NCBI RefSeq assembly: GCF_002499975.2
Contig: NZ_CP052766.1
Coordinates: forward strand, 372,001 to 436,000
From: Alteromonas pelagimontana
GTDB taxonomy: Bacteria; Pseudomonadota; Gammaproteobacteria; Enterobacterales; Alteromonadaceae
DNA: 64,000 nucleotides
Reading direction: 5' to 3'
The position numbers and the translations under genes are program-made. This document shows, piece by piece, positions 25,762 through 35,704 of this stretch. The stretch's first letter is position 1, and each line of letters starts with the position of its first letter. Below the pieces are notes generated by a model. The model was not told where the DNA came from. It was given only the letters and a program-made list of their open reading frames with translations, and searched no databases.

Positions 25762-28700
25762 TTACCTTTTTTGTTGTATGTTGTGGGTTACAAGACGGTT
25801 GTGCGGGGTTTTGCCGCCAAGGAAATTCATACCGCCCAGCGATAAATGCATTACCGGCTGGTCTTCGATAAATTCGAGATTAACGATATCTTCCCAAACC
25901 AGCTTTCCATCGACTTCCGCCAGTATCTGATGCCCCCAGAGATTGATAGCGCGAATCGTGGAGCCGTCGCGTAAATCAATTGGTGTCCAGACAGACACTG
26001 TTTTCACACAACCGCTGGCACTCGTTATCCGCACGCAGTCAGAACGATGGGCGCAAATAGAGATAATTTCAGCTTTATGAATTTCGCCATTCGTTACTGC
26101 GTCGATAGTGTCACCAACCTGAGCATCTTTCGCTTGCAGCGTTTCAGTGAGCCACGTTTCCGCGTGCGGGCAGTAAGGCATTGGCGGGTACGTTGTGCCG
26201 CCGCCAGACACATAGGTCTGAATGGCATCTATGTAGTAGCGATAATTGTTAGCGGTTAAATCACCGACACTCGTTGTTGCGCCGTAAGTTGTTCCGCCTA
26301 CGAAATAAGGGTCGTCGATGTAAACGTAGTGCCATTTGTCTTGCTCTTTACCATCAATATTTTTAGCGCCGTAGTTAATTGGTCCGTCACCAGTTTGCAG
26401 AGTGTGTGAAGCTATCGTAATCCGTGCTTTCGATGATGAGCTAGGATCAACAGTGGACGTTAATAACTGCTCGCTTGACGATGACGTTACCGACGCCGTT
26501 CTTGCCCCGCCCAGCGCGGTCATAGGGAGTATTTGGCTTTTCAGGATTGGGGGCTGCAAAAAAGGTTTTACGTAGGGCGAAGGCTCCGTGCCATTCGTGT
26601 CGCTTTCTCTCACCGGCTCAATCATTATCTGATCGAACAGGAGCCAATAGCCTGACGTATCGCAATCAAGCCGCAATATTACATCAGTCACTGCGCTGTT
26701 GTTGCTCTGCGTCATATCCATAACTACTGAGACGCGAGAGGCGTTGTACCTACCTGGTGTTGTGTAGTTTTGGGATAAATGAACCCGCTGTCCACTGCCA
26801 TTTATATAAGCAAAGTGCACCTGGTTCGTGAAGCTATACCCCTCCCCGGTTTTTATCCAGAAGCTGACAATCCATTTTCTGTTCGGCATCAACTTAATGT
26901 TGTATTCACTAACTGTCTTGCCGAGATACATGTAAGCGCCAGAAGCGTTTGCGGTCAATTGAAGCATGCTGCCACGGGAAGGGTTCGGGTGCCCAGACCA
27001 TGTATTAATCGAGAACTCACCGCCACTTCCCGTCGAAACAGGTACGCCATCTACAGGATTCTGGTATAGCGGGTTCATGAAGTTGAGCCCTTCGCCGGAA
27101 GGATTCCGCAGTAACGCAGACGCTAACGCATTTTGAAAAGCCGCATCACGTGCGTCATCCGCCATGGCTTGCGCTTCTGAGTCAGAAATTGCGCCCAATC
27201 CAGCACGCGTGACCTTACCGAGATTTACCCAACTGCCGTTACTGAGCTGGTAGGAAATTGTGCCGTCTGAATTAGCCTGGATTCTATCATTCGATATCCG
27301 GCCGTCGTCATAATCAGTCTCGTCAGCATTGCCGTAGTAGCCTATGTAGATTGAATCGATTTCATAGTTAGCAGCCGGTCCGACGTCAACACGAACGCCG
27401 TACAAATTGTTTGACGTCCACAACGATACAGCGCGCATATCGAATTCTAAATAAGTCCACTCTCCCTGCTTATATTTCACTGGTAAATCGACGCGCTGCG
27501 TTGACGTGTAGCCAGTTCCCGCTTGGCTTTGCCTGATGTAATACAACCTGGCTGTGGTGTTTAATGATGCAGAAATGCACTTAACTTTGAGCAATACGAC
27601 GTGATAATCGCTACCCGAAACGCTTTGCAAATTCAGACGACTCATGCCTACTGAGCCTCCGCCGTTAGAAATGACTCTCAGCGTTTTATTAACGATATTT
27701 GCAGACGAATAATTAAGCGGGGTCCAGCCGTAGATACTCGTTCGGAAATCCCACTTCATTAAGCGATGAGCGATGACGTTAGGTGCTGATTTACCGTCTT
27801 CGCCGTCGTCTCCTTTATCGCCGGTATCACCTTTAATGCCTTGCTCACCCTTGATTGTGCCGCGAGGCTCCCACGTGCCGTTTACCTTTTGATATAACGC
27901 GTAGTTCGTGGTGTTAAGATACATATCACCATTAGAGCCGGTGCCAGCGGCTGGCGCACTTGTTCCAGAAAGCCACTTATCACCATCTGAACCGCTAATA
28001 TTTCCAACAGGAGAGCCCCAGCCAGAGCTGGTTTTTTTATAAATATCGCCGGTAGTTTGTTCGAGATATGTATCACCGACATTACCCATCGCTGCAGGGG
28101 GTGTGCCCTCACCAAAGAGCCACTGTGATGCCGTGTTTGGGAAGAAACCGAACTGACTAATATCAATAGCGTTAATATCAAAAGTTTCTTTCAATTGCCC
28201 GTATAGATAGCCAATGAAAGGTTTCGTCGCATCCGTCTTGCTGGGGCTTGCACCGTTGATGTCGTCGGCATAAATTTTCCAGGTGAAATAATCGAGGCCA
28301 GACACTTCCAAATCTTTCGGTGTAGACCATGCCGATAGCTCAGCCATGCCGCCCACGGCGCGAACGCGAAAAGTGTAAGAGCCAAGGGAGTAGCTGGCCA
28401 ACTCCACATAAGAGCGTGCAATGCGACTCGTTTCGACAACATCGCCACCTACTGAAAGCACCTGGTAATCGAATCGGGATGCGTCGCCGCTCCAACTGAT
28501 GCGAAGCTGCCTATTGCCGTCATAGATAGGCGTGACAGTAACACCCGTTGGAACAGAAGGAGGGGCGTTGTTTATGCCTGAATCGGCTAACGCAGGTTTA
28601 TTGCCCTGCCCGAAAAAGTCATAGAGATAAGGTTGGTGTTCACGAATAGAGAGCGTGACTTCTCGGCGGTTTTCGTTGCTTGATGTGATCCTGAATAACT

Positions 28701-29910
28701 TTCCCCCATAATCGGGAAACGCTTCTTCGTTCCACTCGTAGTAGTCGTGCTGCACAGGCACAATATCACCCACTTCAAATACCGTTGCCCACTTAGGCAA
28801 TGTGATGGTTGTATGAAGCTGCTCTCTCGATATGCGAGCCAAGGTTTTTGCGTGCTCTAATGCTTCGTAGTAGTTGTCGCACGTTTTACGATCGAACGAT
28901 TTTTCAAGGCGGAAGCCATTATCCTCAGCCAGCCACGCCACATCTTCGTCAGAATCTGGAATGGGATACACCGCTTCCTGCGCGGTGCCATCTGCATCTG
29001 GGTCGTAATACTTTACGATTACACGGTTGTACCTGTTAGATTTGGACGAGTTTTTAACGTCGTCCATTTCAATAATATCGTCTTGCGTGATAATTATCGG
29101 AACCGGTGCCTGGTCCTGTTCAATAATCGGCGTGAGTTTCCCGTTCAATATGGGCATGATGGCCCGCATTGACTTGAGAATAGTATTGACGTTATCGAAC
29201 ACCGAGTTTTCAGTGTCAAGCGCAGTGTTGCACGTAAATAACGGGCGATAGACACCTGAGCCAATATAGGTTTCGACTAATTGACTGGAAAGGCTATTGC
29301 AAGCTGAAACCGCGGGCAGATTAATAAAGCTGTCGTTCAAGCCTTTTCCGTAAATCGGAGACTTCAACAAATCCTTGAGTGCGTAGCCTGGGTTGGTTTC
29401 TGCCGTGCCGGTTAAATCTGCGGTTAGCTTTGGCTCAGAAGTAATGGCATTTTCGCCGCCGTGATACTCAAACCGAAAGTATGTGCAAGCCAAGCCGGTA
29501 AGTTTATCGCTCGTTCCCCACCCAGCCCGAGTTAGATTTGAGTCGACATACCCATCCATGCCGTTGATAAAATTGACCGCATAAACCGCCCTTCCGCCCC
29601 CATCGTGCTCAAACGCAGTGCTGTTGCTTGAGTAAGCAATATCATCAATGTAAAGCTCGTCGATGGACTCGACACCGTAGCCCCAAACGACGATGATGTG
29701 CAGAAGATCATTCTTAATATCGTCACTGTCGTTGTCATTCGTTTGTTTGAATGCGACCAGGGCGCTTTGCTTTTTCACCTTACCGAAAATCTTAGGGATA
29801 TTCGCTTCAGTTGAGGCTGAGTTTAGTTCAGTGCCTGGGGGGCCAGCTTGCTCAACGTCTGGCGCCATCCAGCCGAAGAGAAAATCGCCAATACCCGATA
29901 AAAGACCCAT
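25762..29910 (-). CDS. J: Tail tip host-specificity protein (gpJ-like) with C-terminal Hint domain
   Basis: A 1382-residue central tail-tip protein. The N-terminal gpJ/TipJ core is about residues 1-420, a fibronectin-III-like domain about 445-535, and short collagen-type G-x-x repeats (GEQGIKGDTGDKGDDGEDG) lie near 700. C-terminal beta domains follow. From C1247 a Hint (hedgehog/intein) fold runs to H1376-N1377: CPHAETWL, AKDAQVGDTI, then VTHN near the end. The TxxH block-B motif is degenerate. In related phages such domains may self-cleave the J tail. It binds the host receptor. Confidence 0.85.
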   Translation of the reverse strand: MGLLSGIGDFLFGWMAPDVEQAGPPGTELNSASTEANIPKIFGKVKKQSALVAFKQTNDNDSDDIKNDLLHIIVVWGYGVESIDELYIDDIAYSSNSTAFEHDGGGRAVYAVNFINGMDGYVDSNLTRAGWGTSDKLTGLACTYFRFEYHGGENAITSEPKLTADLTGTAETNPGYALKDLLKSPIYGKGLNDSFINLPAVSACNSLSSQLVETYIGSGVYRPLFTCNTALDTENSVFDNVNTILKSMRAIMPILNGKLTPIIEQDQAPVPIIITQDDIIEMDDVKNSSKSNRYNRVIVKYYDPDADGTAQEAVYPIPDSDEDVAWLAEDNGFRLEKSFDRKTCDNYYEALEHAKTLARISREQLHTTITLPKWATVFEVGDIVPVQHDYYEWNEEAFPDYGGKLFRITSSNENRREVTLSIREHQPYLYDFFGQGNKPALADSGINNAPPSVPTGVTVTPIYDGNRQLRISWSGDASRFDYQVLSVGGDVVETSRIARSYVELASYSLGSYTFRVRAVGGMAELSAWSTPKDLEVSGLDYFTWKIYADDINGASPSKTDATKPFIGYLYGQLKETFDINAIDISQFGFFPNTASQWLFGEGTPPAAMGNVGDTYLEQTTGDIYKKTSSGWGSPVGNISGSDGDKWLSGTSAPAAGTGSNGDMYLNTTNYALYQKVNGTWEPRGTIKGEQGIKGDTGDKGDDGEDGKSAPNVIAHRLMKWDFRTSIYGWTPLNYSSANIVNKTLRVISNGGGSVGMSRLNLQSVSGSDYHVVLLKVKCISASLNTTARLYYIRQSQAGTGYTSTQRVDLPVKYKQGEWTYLEFDMRAVSLWTSNNLYGVRVDVGPAANYEIDSIYIGYYGNADETDYDDGRISNDRIQANSDGTISYQLSNGSWVNLGKVTRAGLGAISDSEAQAMADDARDAAFQNALASALLRNPSGEGLNFMNPLYQNPVDGVPVSTGSGGEFSINTWSGHPNPSRGSMLQLTANASGAYMYLGKTVSEYNIKLMPNRKWIVSFWIKTGEGYSFTNQVHFAYINGSGQRVHLSQNYTTPGRYNASRVSVVMDMTQSNNSAVTDVILRLDCDTSGYWLLFDQIMIEPVRESDTNGTEPSPYVKPFLQPPILKSQILPMTALGGARTASVTSSSSEQLLTSTVDPSSSSKARITIASHTLQTGDGPINYGAKNIDGKEQDKWHYVYIDDPYFVGGTTYGATTSVGDLTANNYRYYIDAIQTYVSGGGTTYPPMPYCPHAETWLTETLQAKDAQVGDTIDAVTNGEIHKAEIISICAHRSDCVRITSASGCVKTVSVWTPIDLRDGSTIRAINLWGHQILAEVDGKLVWEDIVNLEFIEDQPVMHLSLGGMNFLGGKTPHNRLVTHNIQQKR

Positions 29911-29913
29911 TAT

Positions 29914-30546
29914 TTACTTTTCCGCAAAATGTAGATTGGCACCAACAGGCTTGTCGACTCGCCCGCCGGTATACGTGGTTCGAGATATAGGCGCTTCTTT
30001 GCCCCAGTAGATTTTTCGTTGGGCTTTTGATACGTGCCTGAAGCCAGTGTCATCGGGATAGAAACGTTGTTGTGAGGCCGTATTCGTCCGAATTCCTGAA
30101 GTTTTTTCGAAGTCAGACCAAATGGACGCCGCATTGACGTCTATCTGGCGCTTTTCCTCGCTGATAGAGAAATCATCTAACAACCCCTGATAAACATTCT
30201 TGGTAAATATTTCCCCTTCATCGTCGCGGTGATGCTCATAAACAATCACTTCACCGTTCATCCAACCACTGCCGAGAAATAAGGCCACGAACGTTTTTTC
30301 ATTAGCATCAAGCGGTATAGTAATGTCGTTCGTTTTGGGGTCCGACGTGGTCTCAAAATCATCAATATCATCGCCGTTCAGGTAACCCGGGTGATACACC
30401 TCAAAGTTGTAGGTGATTGGCATGTCTGCATCGGTCAGGCGATACCAAGTGCCGGCTATCTTCATTTTTATCAGGTAAATGGACGTGCGCCCCTGATTGG
30501 CGCGGCGCTTTAAGCGGTCCAATTGAGAAGTTGAAAGCGGGATCAT
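29914..30546 (-). CDS. Minor tail protein, DUF2163-type
   Basis: A 210-residue tail-tip assembly protein. The IYLIKMKIAGTWYRLTDADM beginning, the ITIPLDANEK strand and the C-terminal SQQRFYPDDTGFRHV match the DUF2163/BR0599-type phage proteins found next to J in siphoviruses and gene transfer agents. It lies 3 bp upstream of the J gene and overlaps the preceding gene by 4 nt. Confidence 0.6.
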   Translation of the reverse strand: MIPLSTSQLDRLKRRANQGRTSIYLIKMKIAGTWYRLTDADMPITYNFEVYHPGYLNGDDIDDFETTSDPKTNDITIPLDANEKTFVALFLGSGWMNGEVIVYEHHRDDEGEIFTKNVYQGLLDDFSISEEKRQIDVNAASIWSDFEKTSGIRTNTASQQRFYPDDTGFRHVSKAQRKIYWGKEAPISRTTYTGGRVDKPVGANLHFAEK

Positions 30547-31133
30547 AGTTGCTCTATTAGCTCGACATCGTGAACGATAAATTTGGAATTCTTGGCGCTG
30601 ACTTCACAGCTTGAGCGGTCTTCAACACAGACCTGAAACTCTACGTGCTTGCCATAGGCAATTTGCGCACTTGCGGAATAGGCTTGTATGACAGGTTGTG
30701 ATAGCGTCACCAATGCACGGCCAGTCGAATCAGAGTCATCTCCGATAGCAATCTGGTAAGCCTTTTCAGAACCTGAAATCTGGATAAAATCACCAGCTGG
30801 AACTGCGTTGGAGCGATTTGTTGGCAATCCTGCAATAACGATCTGACGAGCACCCCGCTGCACTACCTGGGCTAAAGTTAGCCCTGTGTGACTTGCTATT
30901 TCGGGAAATGGATTAGGTAGCGGGAAGATAGCTTCGCCCCCCATGTAACTATCTATCACTGCGGCCACGCCCATACCTTCGGCGTAGTCCAACATAGAGC
31001 TGGTTAATGAGATCATGTAGTAAGGATCTTTACTGCCCTTTGAGCGGTACCGGAAAAGACGCGCTGAGGGCAATCGTGTATCCGGAACCAACTCAAACGA
31101 CGCATCAGAAAATTTATCAACGGGGAACGTCAT
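30543..31133 (-). CDS. Minor tail protein
   Basis: A 196-residue protein in the position of lambda M/L, between the tape measure and the DUF2163-type gene. Beta-rich, with a C-terminal FIVHDVELIEQL strand. No catalytic motif. The family is not confidently named; a distal tail or hub role is expected from synteny. Confidence 0.55.
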   Translation of the reverse strand: MTFPVDKFSDASFELVPDTRLPSARLFRYRSKGSKDPYYMISLTSSMLDYAEGMGVAAVIDSYMGGEAIFPLPNPFPEIASHTGLTLAQVVQRGARQIVIAGLPTNRSNAVPAGDFIQISGSEKAYQIAIGDDSDSTGRALVTLSQPVIQAYSASAQIAYGKHVEFQVCVEDRSSCEVSAKNSKFIVHDVELIEQL

Positions 31134-33616
31134 GCTATGGGCCTGTTGCTGATTTTGTTGAGCATGCGCTTCAACCGCTTTGGCTGGCGCTCAAGTGCAG
31201 CGTAGATATCGTCGGAAGATCCTGCGAGGTGATTAGTAACGCTAATGGACATTCCTGAAGTTGCACCTAGTCGCTGACCTTTTGTGAAATCAGTGACGTA
31301 CTCCTGGGGGTGAACCATTGCCAGCATACCTCCTTTACCATCAAGCCCGCCCGCGCGTATCCCATCTCCGGTATAGCCACCGCCGTCGTAAGACGCTACC
31401 GCAGCAGAGGCGGCTAATCCCCCTATCGCTGCTGCCATTGGCTGAGTTACAGCGAGTGCCGCACCCATTGCTGCCGGGGCTGCAAATGGACCTACGATTG
31501 GGATGGCGGCAGTGCTGGTAAACGCATTGAGGCCTGCCATCAAAGAAGATGCCTGCGCGTTCAGCGCAAGACCTGAAGCCCCTGCCACCGCAGTGGATTT
31601 TCCAACTAAAAGTTGTACGGCTTTATAGGCAAGCCATTGCGCGGCCATTGCTCCGAGCGCGCTAACTGTGCTTCTGGCCATACCTTCAATTATGCCTTTT
31701 ATGGCGTCGCCTGTAGATTCAGAGTCAAACATCACGGATTCCAGAGCACTACCCATCTGCCCCGAAAATGTCTCTATCGTGGCTTGCGACAACTCATCAA
31801 AATTTGTCAGGTTTTCTTCAGCCGCTTCTAGCCACTTTTCCCAAAACCCGCCTTTAATTTCCTGCATACGCGACGCATGATTTTCTTCTGCATCGAGTTG
31901 AGCCTGACGATATTCCTCTTCTAATTCCTGAGTCAGTAACCCTTTCTTTTCTATCAGCGCTATTTCATCTTGCATCCGCGTCAGTTGGCGCTGATAACGT
32001 TCCTCTTCTATTTGTTCATCAAGCCCAGCAAAGCGAAGGCGCTCTTCGTGAATTTGTTCAAACGTTGATGCGGCAGAGTCAATAAGTGACTGGTTGGCAG
32101 CGGATGCTTCTGTTAAATCGACGGTGGGCTTCAAATTCAGGAAGCCGTTGTCGTTAATATCCCCCCAATAATTCTCTGCTGATGATTTAAATGTGTCGTC
32201 AAAATCGAATCTACCCGAAACAGGCAGGTTGATATTAAGGTCTTTCGGCAACCAATCTGAAGCGCTATCCAATCCGGAAAATTCAGTATCGATCTGAATG
32301 GGATTGCCGTTTACTTCATTCAGGAGATCAACGATAGTTAAAAACTGTTTAGCTTCTCTTTCCGCTCTCGTTACATTGATAAGGGCAGGTTTTTTTTCAT
32401 CTTCCGGGCCGCCAGAAACTTCATTCCGCTTTTGCTTATATTTATCTACTCGCGCAGAGAAATTATTAAACCAAGAATCAGTATCACCGAAGGAGACGTC
32501 AGGCATATTGCTAGCTTGCTCGCCAAAACCTGCCAGACTTTCTTTTAGCTCATCAAGCTTCTGAGCAGCTTCCTCGTTGTCAGCAGATATCCATTCAGCG
32601 AACGAAATTTGCCCCGTCGTGTATGCAGCAAGCCACTCTGCTGTGTTTTTTACGCCATCTAATGCTTTACCTGTTGCAGCAATAACCGCCAGGCCTTTCT
32701 TGCCTCCGATGAACGCACCAGCTAGTCCAATCTCTTGCATCCATCCCGGAAGGGTACGATAGCCATCATAAGCATCACCCATTATGCTAGTGACAATCGA
32801 AATAGCTCCCGCCGTGGTAATTATAATATCCTCGGCAGCTTCGAAACCTTCCTTTATCTCCTTGGCAAATCCGTTCGATTCTTTTGTTGCATCAACCAGA
32901 AGATCCGTTGCGGCTTGTATGTACGGTGAAAATTCAAAGGCAATTTTGTTTCCAACGCCAGTTAGAGACGCCTCAACCCGAGCAAAATCGTTTGCCACTT
33001 CTTTCATGGTGTTGAGTTCAGACTGGCTCATGGCGGCATTAAGTCCGCGGAACTCCTCAGCGTAACGGCGGACTGCCTCTCCATTGTTTTTCAGCGCAGG
33101 AAGTAGCAACGTAGCGTCGTTAGCGATCGACTCCATGTAGAAGACTTGCTCTTTCGCGCTTACGTTCGCATCGTCCATTGCCTTTTTAACAGCAATAAGC
33201 ACATCGGTACCGGACAAGTCTTTCAGAGCGTCAGCGGTTAAACCGACTTGAGGCGCTACTTTTTCAAAGAAATCCGCGAATTCACCGCCGCCAGTTGCTA
33301 AAAAGTCACCTAGCTTGTCCTGAACGTCCTTGGAAATATCAGCGAATTTTTCTTGACTGATGTTGAACTGGTCAAACGCGTAGCTAAGCGCCTGAAATTC
33401 TTCAACGCCATAGCCCGCCACTTTCGATAATGCGTCAAGCTCTTTCGCGTTTCGCACAGCGTTCACGGTCAGTGCGCCAAATGATACGGCCACGCCAGCC
33501 ACCGCCGCAGCTGAAGCCTTGGCGGCATTCGTGACGCCAGACAATCCAGAATGGATCGATTGAAACGCTTGCGCAGTTTTGTCTTTAGCGGAAATGATAA
33601 ATTCGTATTTATTCAC
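31130..33616 (-). CDS. H: Tail tape measure protein
   Basis: An 828-residue protein starting with GTG, 8 nt inside the end of the frameshifted chaperone frame. The N-terminus (FIISAKDKTAQAFQSIHSGL) is that of tape-measure proteins. Long helical segments follow, with a charged coiled coil about 520-600 and a hydrophobic Ala/Gly-rich block about 640-745. At about 0.15 nm per residue it predicts a tail near 120 nm, which fits a siphovirus. Confidence 0.85.
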   Translation of the reverse strand: MNKYEFIISAKDKTAQAFQSIHSGLSGVTNAAKASAAAVAGVAVSFGALTVNAVRNAKELDALSKVAGYGVEEFQALSYAFDQFNISQEKFADISKDVQDKLGDFLATGGGEFADFFEKVAPQVGLTADALKDLSGTDVLIAVKKAMDDANVSAKEQVFYMESIANDATLLLPALKNNGEAVRRYAEEFRGLNAAMSQSELNTMKEVANDFARVEASLTGVGNKIAFEFSPYIQAATDLLVDATKESNGFAKEIKEGFEAAEDIIITTAGAISIVTSIMGDAYDGYRTLPGWMQEIGLAGAFIGGKKGLAVIAATGKALDGVKNTAEWLAAYTTGQISFAEWISADNEEAAQKLDELKESLAGFGEQASNMPDVSFGDTDSWFNNFSARVDKYKQKRNEVSGGPEDEKKPALINVTRAEREAKQFLTIVDLLNEVNGNPIQIDTEFSGLDSASDWLPKDLNINLPVSGRFDFDDTFKSSAENYWGDINDNGFLNLKPTVDLTEASAANQSLIDSAASTFEQIHEERLRFAGLDEQIEEERYQRQLTRMQDEIALIEKKGLLTQELEEEYRQAQLDAEENHASRMQEIKGGFWEKWLEAAEENLTNFDELSQATIETFSGQMGSALESVMFDSESTGDAIKGIIEGMARSTVSALGAMAAQWLAYKAVQLLVGKSTAVAGASGLALNAQASSLMAGLNAFTSTAAIPIVGPFAAPAAMGAALAVTQPMAAAIGGLAASAAVASYDGGGYTGDGIRAGGLDGKGGMLAMVHPQEYVTDFTKGQRLGATSGMSISVTNHLAGSSDDIYAALERQPKRLKRMLNKISNRPIA

Positions 33617-34198
33617 TATTAACCTGCGCTTCTATTATTTGCATTGCATCAACGTACTTCACTGGCTGATCGTAAATACCGCCCGCCACTGCCATTACGC
33701 CTTTGCGATAAAAGTGGTAAAGCTTGATGAGCTCGTTGCTTTGATGTGTGATCATGGGAAGTAGGCAGGTCTTTGACGACAGACCTATTTCGGGGATTTC
33801 CCATTTTTCGTAAGGTGCCGGGTTGGAATCATTGCAATACCGACCAAAAGCGCACCTTTCGCAGTTGTAGTCTTTAGCGTGTTTAGTGACTTCAACTGCG
33901 ATTATGAGTTTTTTCTTTCTTCATCCGCGAGACTGGATTTCTCGTAGATAGCTTTGGCAACAACCGCGTGATGTGCGGCTGGCATGCTCTCTATAAGCTT
34001 CTGATCTTCAAGACCGTATTTAAGCAGCGTAATGATGGCAGGGAACGAAAAGGTGAACCGTCCCAGCGTGTAGTCCATGCCAGCGGTTACCGCCTCGGTT
34101 AACTGAAGCGGTTTCAATGCCTTAATGGTGTAGGTTTTGGGCGTCTGCGCGCCCTCTTGATCCTTGGGTGTAAAAACTTCGTTAGCTAGTGCTTGCAT
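33609..34198 (-). CDS. Tail assembly chaperone GT, made by -1 frameshift
   Basis: The zero frame reads 97 codons to AAC, then a -1 shift on A AAA AAC (33914-33908) continues into an open frame for 99 more codons. The join reads ...EERKN-LIIAVEVTKHAKDY and ends at TAA 33611-33609. The T part has a cysteine cluster (CERCAFGRYC). The extended frame has no credible start of its own. It fills the gap between G and the tape measure exactly as lambda T does. GT chaperones the tape measure during tail assembly. Confidence 0.8.
33902..34198 (-). CDS. G: Tail assembly chaperone G
   Basis: A 98-residue protein (MQALANEVFTPKDQEG...DEERKNS) upstream of the tape measure. It is the zero-frame product of the frameshift gene. 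The helical C-half (LLKYGLEDQKLIESM) is typical of phage tail assembly chaperones of the lambda G type, made in large excess over GT. Confidence 0.75.
   Translation of the reverse strand: MQALANEVFTPKDQEGAQTPKTYTIKALKPLQLTEAVTAGMDYTLGRFTFSFPAIITLLKYGLEDQKLIESMPAAHHAVVAKAIYEKSSLADEERKNS
33908..33914 (-). other. -1 ribosomal slippery heptamer A AAA AAC
   Basis: In frame as AGA-AAA-AAC within the last codons of G, one sense codon before its stop (TCA-TAA). The heptamer fits X XXY YYZ and is in the canonical tail-chaperone position. Confidence 0.8.
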
Positions 34199-34206
34199 GG
34201 GATTCC

Positions 34207-35127
34207 TTAACTAAATGTGATGGACCAGTCGTCATCGCCGTTTGTCTCATGACAACCGAACGTCAAATCGTCTGTGCGGATCTGCTCACGTTCACCGTGG
34301 GCGAGTTCTCGGATAGCGATGGAGGCATCGATTTGATAGCGATTACCGGTTGTGCTGCCCACAGGACCAGTGCTCAGTGCCAGTCGGGTACCGTCTTTGA
34401 ATGCTGTATAGAAATTTTTGGTAGCAAGGCTGACTGCGCGAGGGTCGATGGTGCCGTTGGGATCTCGCTTCGTAATTTCCACATCACCGAACCCCCAATC
34501 GCTAGATACATCGCCATTGATAACGATGTTATTGCCAGCATTCAGAGAAAGGGAGTTGATGATGGCGCCATACTCATCAATTTTGAACGCCACTTTGATG
34601 AAAGGTTTAGGCACCGTGCTGTTGTAGGCCAATGTAGGGAATAAAGCGTCAGCTAAACCACCATCGTGTCCGGTAAATTCGAATTGTGCAGTGCCAAGTG
34701 CGCCTGCCTCAGCATTCAACGTGACATTACCTTTGCACCCCAACAGCTTGTACAGGCGTCCGTCCTGGTAGTAATAAATCGTGGCTGATTCATGGCCATC
34801 AGAAACAGGGGCGTACGTAACTGTGCCAGCACCTATTGTTTCAGATAGTCCGCAGGCACGAAGGGATTGTCCTATTTCCGGTGCAGTGCCAGCCGTCCCC
34901 GACCCTTTTAACTCAGCGGTAAAGCTCAACTTCTTCATTGTGCCGCCGAAAATTTGTTGATCAGTGGCAATAGAAGGCTTGATGTTCGGGCGTTCTATCA
35001 TCCGAAGCCCTTCATTAGAAATCGAAACGGCAGATACCAATATTGAGTCAACCAGTGGATCAGGCGCTGACTCAGTACCCGGCGTACTTTCAATTTTTAA
35101 AGCAATCGCTTCTCGAGTAGTCAGCAT
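34207..35127 (-). CDS. Major tail (tube) protein
   Basis: A 306-residue protein upstream of the G/GT chaperones, the lambda V position. The start MLTTREAIALKIESTPGTES and regular beta segments (KKLSFTAELKGSG, NVTLNAEAGALGTAQFEFTG) are typical of siphovirus tail tube proteins with an extra C-terminal domain. It polymerises around the tape measure. Confidence 0.75.
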   Translation of the reverse strand: MLTTREAIALKIESTPGTESAPDPLVDSILVSAVSISNEGLRMIERPNIKPSIATDQQIFGGTMKKLSFTAELKGSGTAGTAPEIGQSLRACGLSETIGAGTVTYAPVSDGHESATIYYYQDGRLYKLLGCKGNVTLNAEAGALGTAQFEFTGHDGGLADALFPTLAYNSTVPKPFIKVAFKIDEYGAIINSLSLNAGNNIVINGDVSSDWGFGDVEITKRDPNGTIDPRAVSLATKNFYTAFKDGTRLALSTGPVGSTTGNRYQIDASIAIRELAHGEREQIRTDDLTFGCHETNGDDDWSITFS

Positions 35128-35207
35128 TACTTTTCCTCTTTTTTCTTAGGTGATTCGGTGGTTCTGCTTCCGCCTTTGCGGGTGACGACTTTCTTTCTTG
35201 CGTTCAT
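35127..35207 (-). CDS. 26-aa Lys-rich microprotein before the tail tube gene
   Basis: An ATG after GGTGAAAA opens 26 codons (MNARKKVVTRKGG...KKKEEK) whose TAA overlaps the tail tube ATG (TAATG). It lies just after a terminator. It may be a real minor protein or a translational-coupling leader. Confidence 0.4.
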   Translation of the reverse strand: MNARKKVVTRKGGSRTTESPKKKEEK

Positions 35208-35224
35208 AATTTTTCACCGGGCAA

Positions 35225-35247
35225 TAAAAAACCCGCCGAAGCGGGTT
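35225..35247 (-). terminator. Terminator between tail-completion and tail tube genes
   Basis: On the minus strand AACCCGC-TTCG-GCGGGTT is followed by a T-run. It probably attenuates late transcription between the head-tail joining block and the tail tube gene, or marks an extra promoter after it. Confidence 0.7.
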
Positions 35248-35269
35248 TGTGTTTAAATTCTGTTCGACC

Positions 35270-35704
35270 TTACTGCGAAGGGTCGTTAATGCTAGTGCGG
35301 TACTTCACTTGCCACGACTGGCGAACGGCCATCGTGTATTTATCGCCATCACCAGAATATTCAGGTTCTGACTGACCCAACGGCGTAATGCTTTGCACGT
35401 AAGCAAGATTCAGGTCGGGATTAGCCATAAGTAGCACGTGAATTTGGTTGCGAATATTTAACGCTTCTTCATCCAGGCTGGTCGTGTTACTTCGGGTTAG
35501 GATATCGGTATGCACAACCAGGTCCCAATCGATGAAATGGGTACCGACTGAATCTGGCAAGTCCTGCCCCATGCGCACAACAACAGCCGGATGGTCATAC
35601 GGTAGGCGTGAAGAGTTGCGCTGCACATCGAGTGTGGGGCCATCTTCCAAAAGTGGTTGAAGGGCATCAAAAATCGTTGTGACAATCTCACCGGCTCTAT
35701 GCAC
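35270..35704 (-). CDS. Tail terminator/completion protein (gpU-like)
   Basis: A 144-residue protein (TIFDALQPLLEDGPTLDVQR... and VVHTDILTRSNTTSLDEEALNIRNQIH) with the alpha/beta layout of lambda gpU/tail completion proteins. It overlaps the upstream head-tail joining gene by 8 nt. Position fits U or Z. Confidence 0.6.
   Translation of the reverse strand: MHRAGEIVTTIFDALQPLLEDGPTLDVQRNSSRLPYDHPAVVVRMGQDLPDSVGTHFIDWDLVVHTDILTRSNTTSLDEEALNIRNQIHVLLMANPDLNLAYVQSITPLGQSEPEYSGDGDKYTMAVRQSWQVKYRTSINDPSQ

Noticed and set aside
26047..29251. Plus-strand ORFs opposite the J gene
   Set aside because: Antisense shadows of a long coding frame with no ribosome sites or recognisable products.
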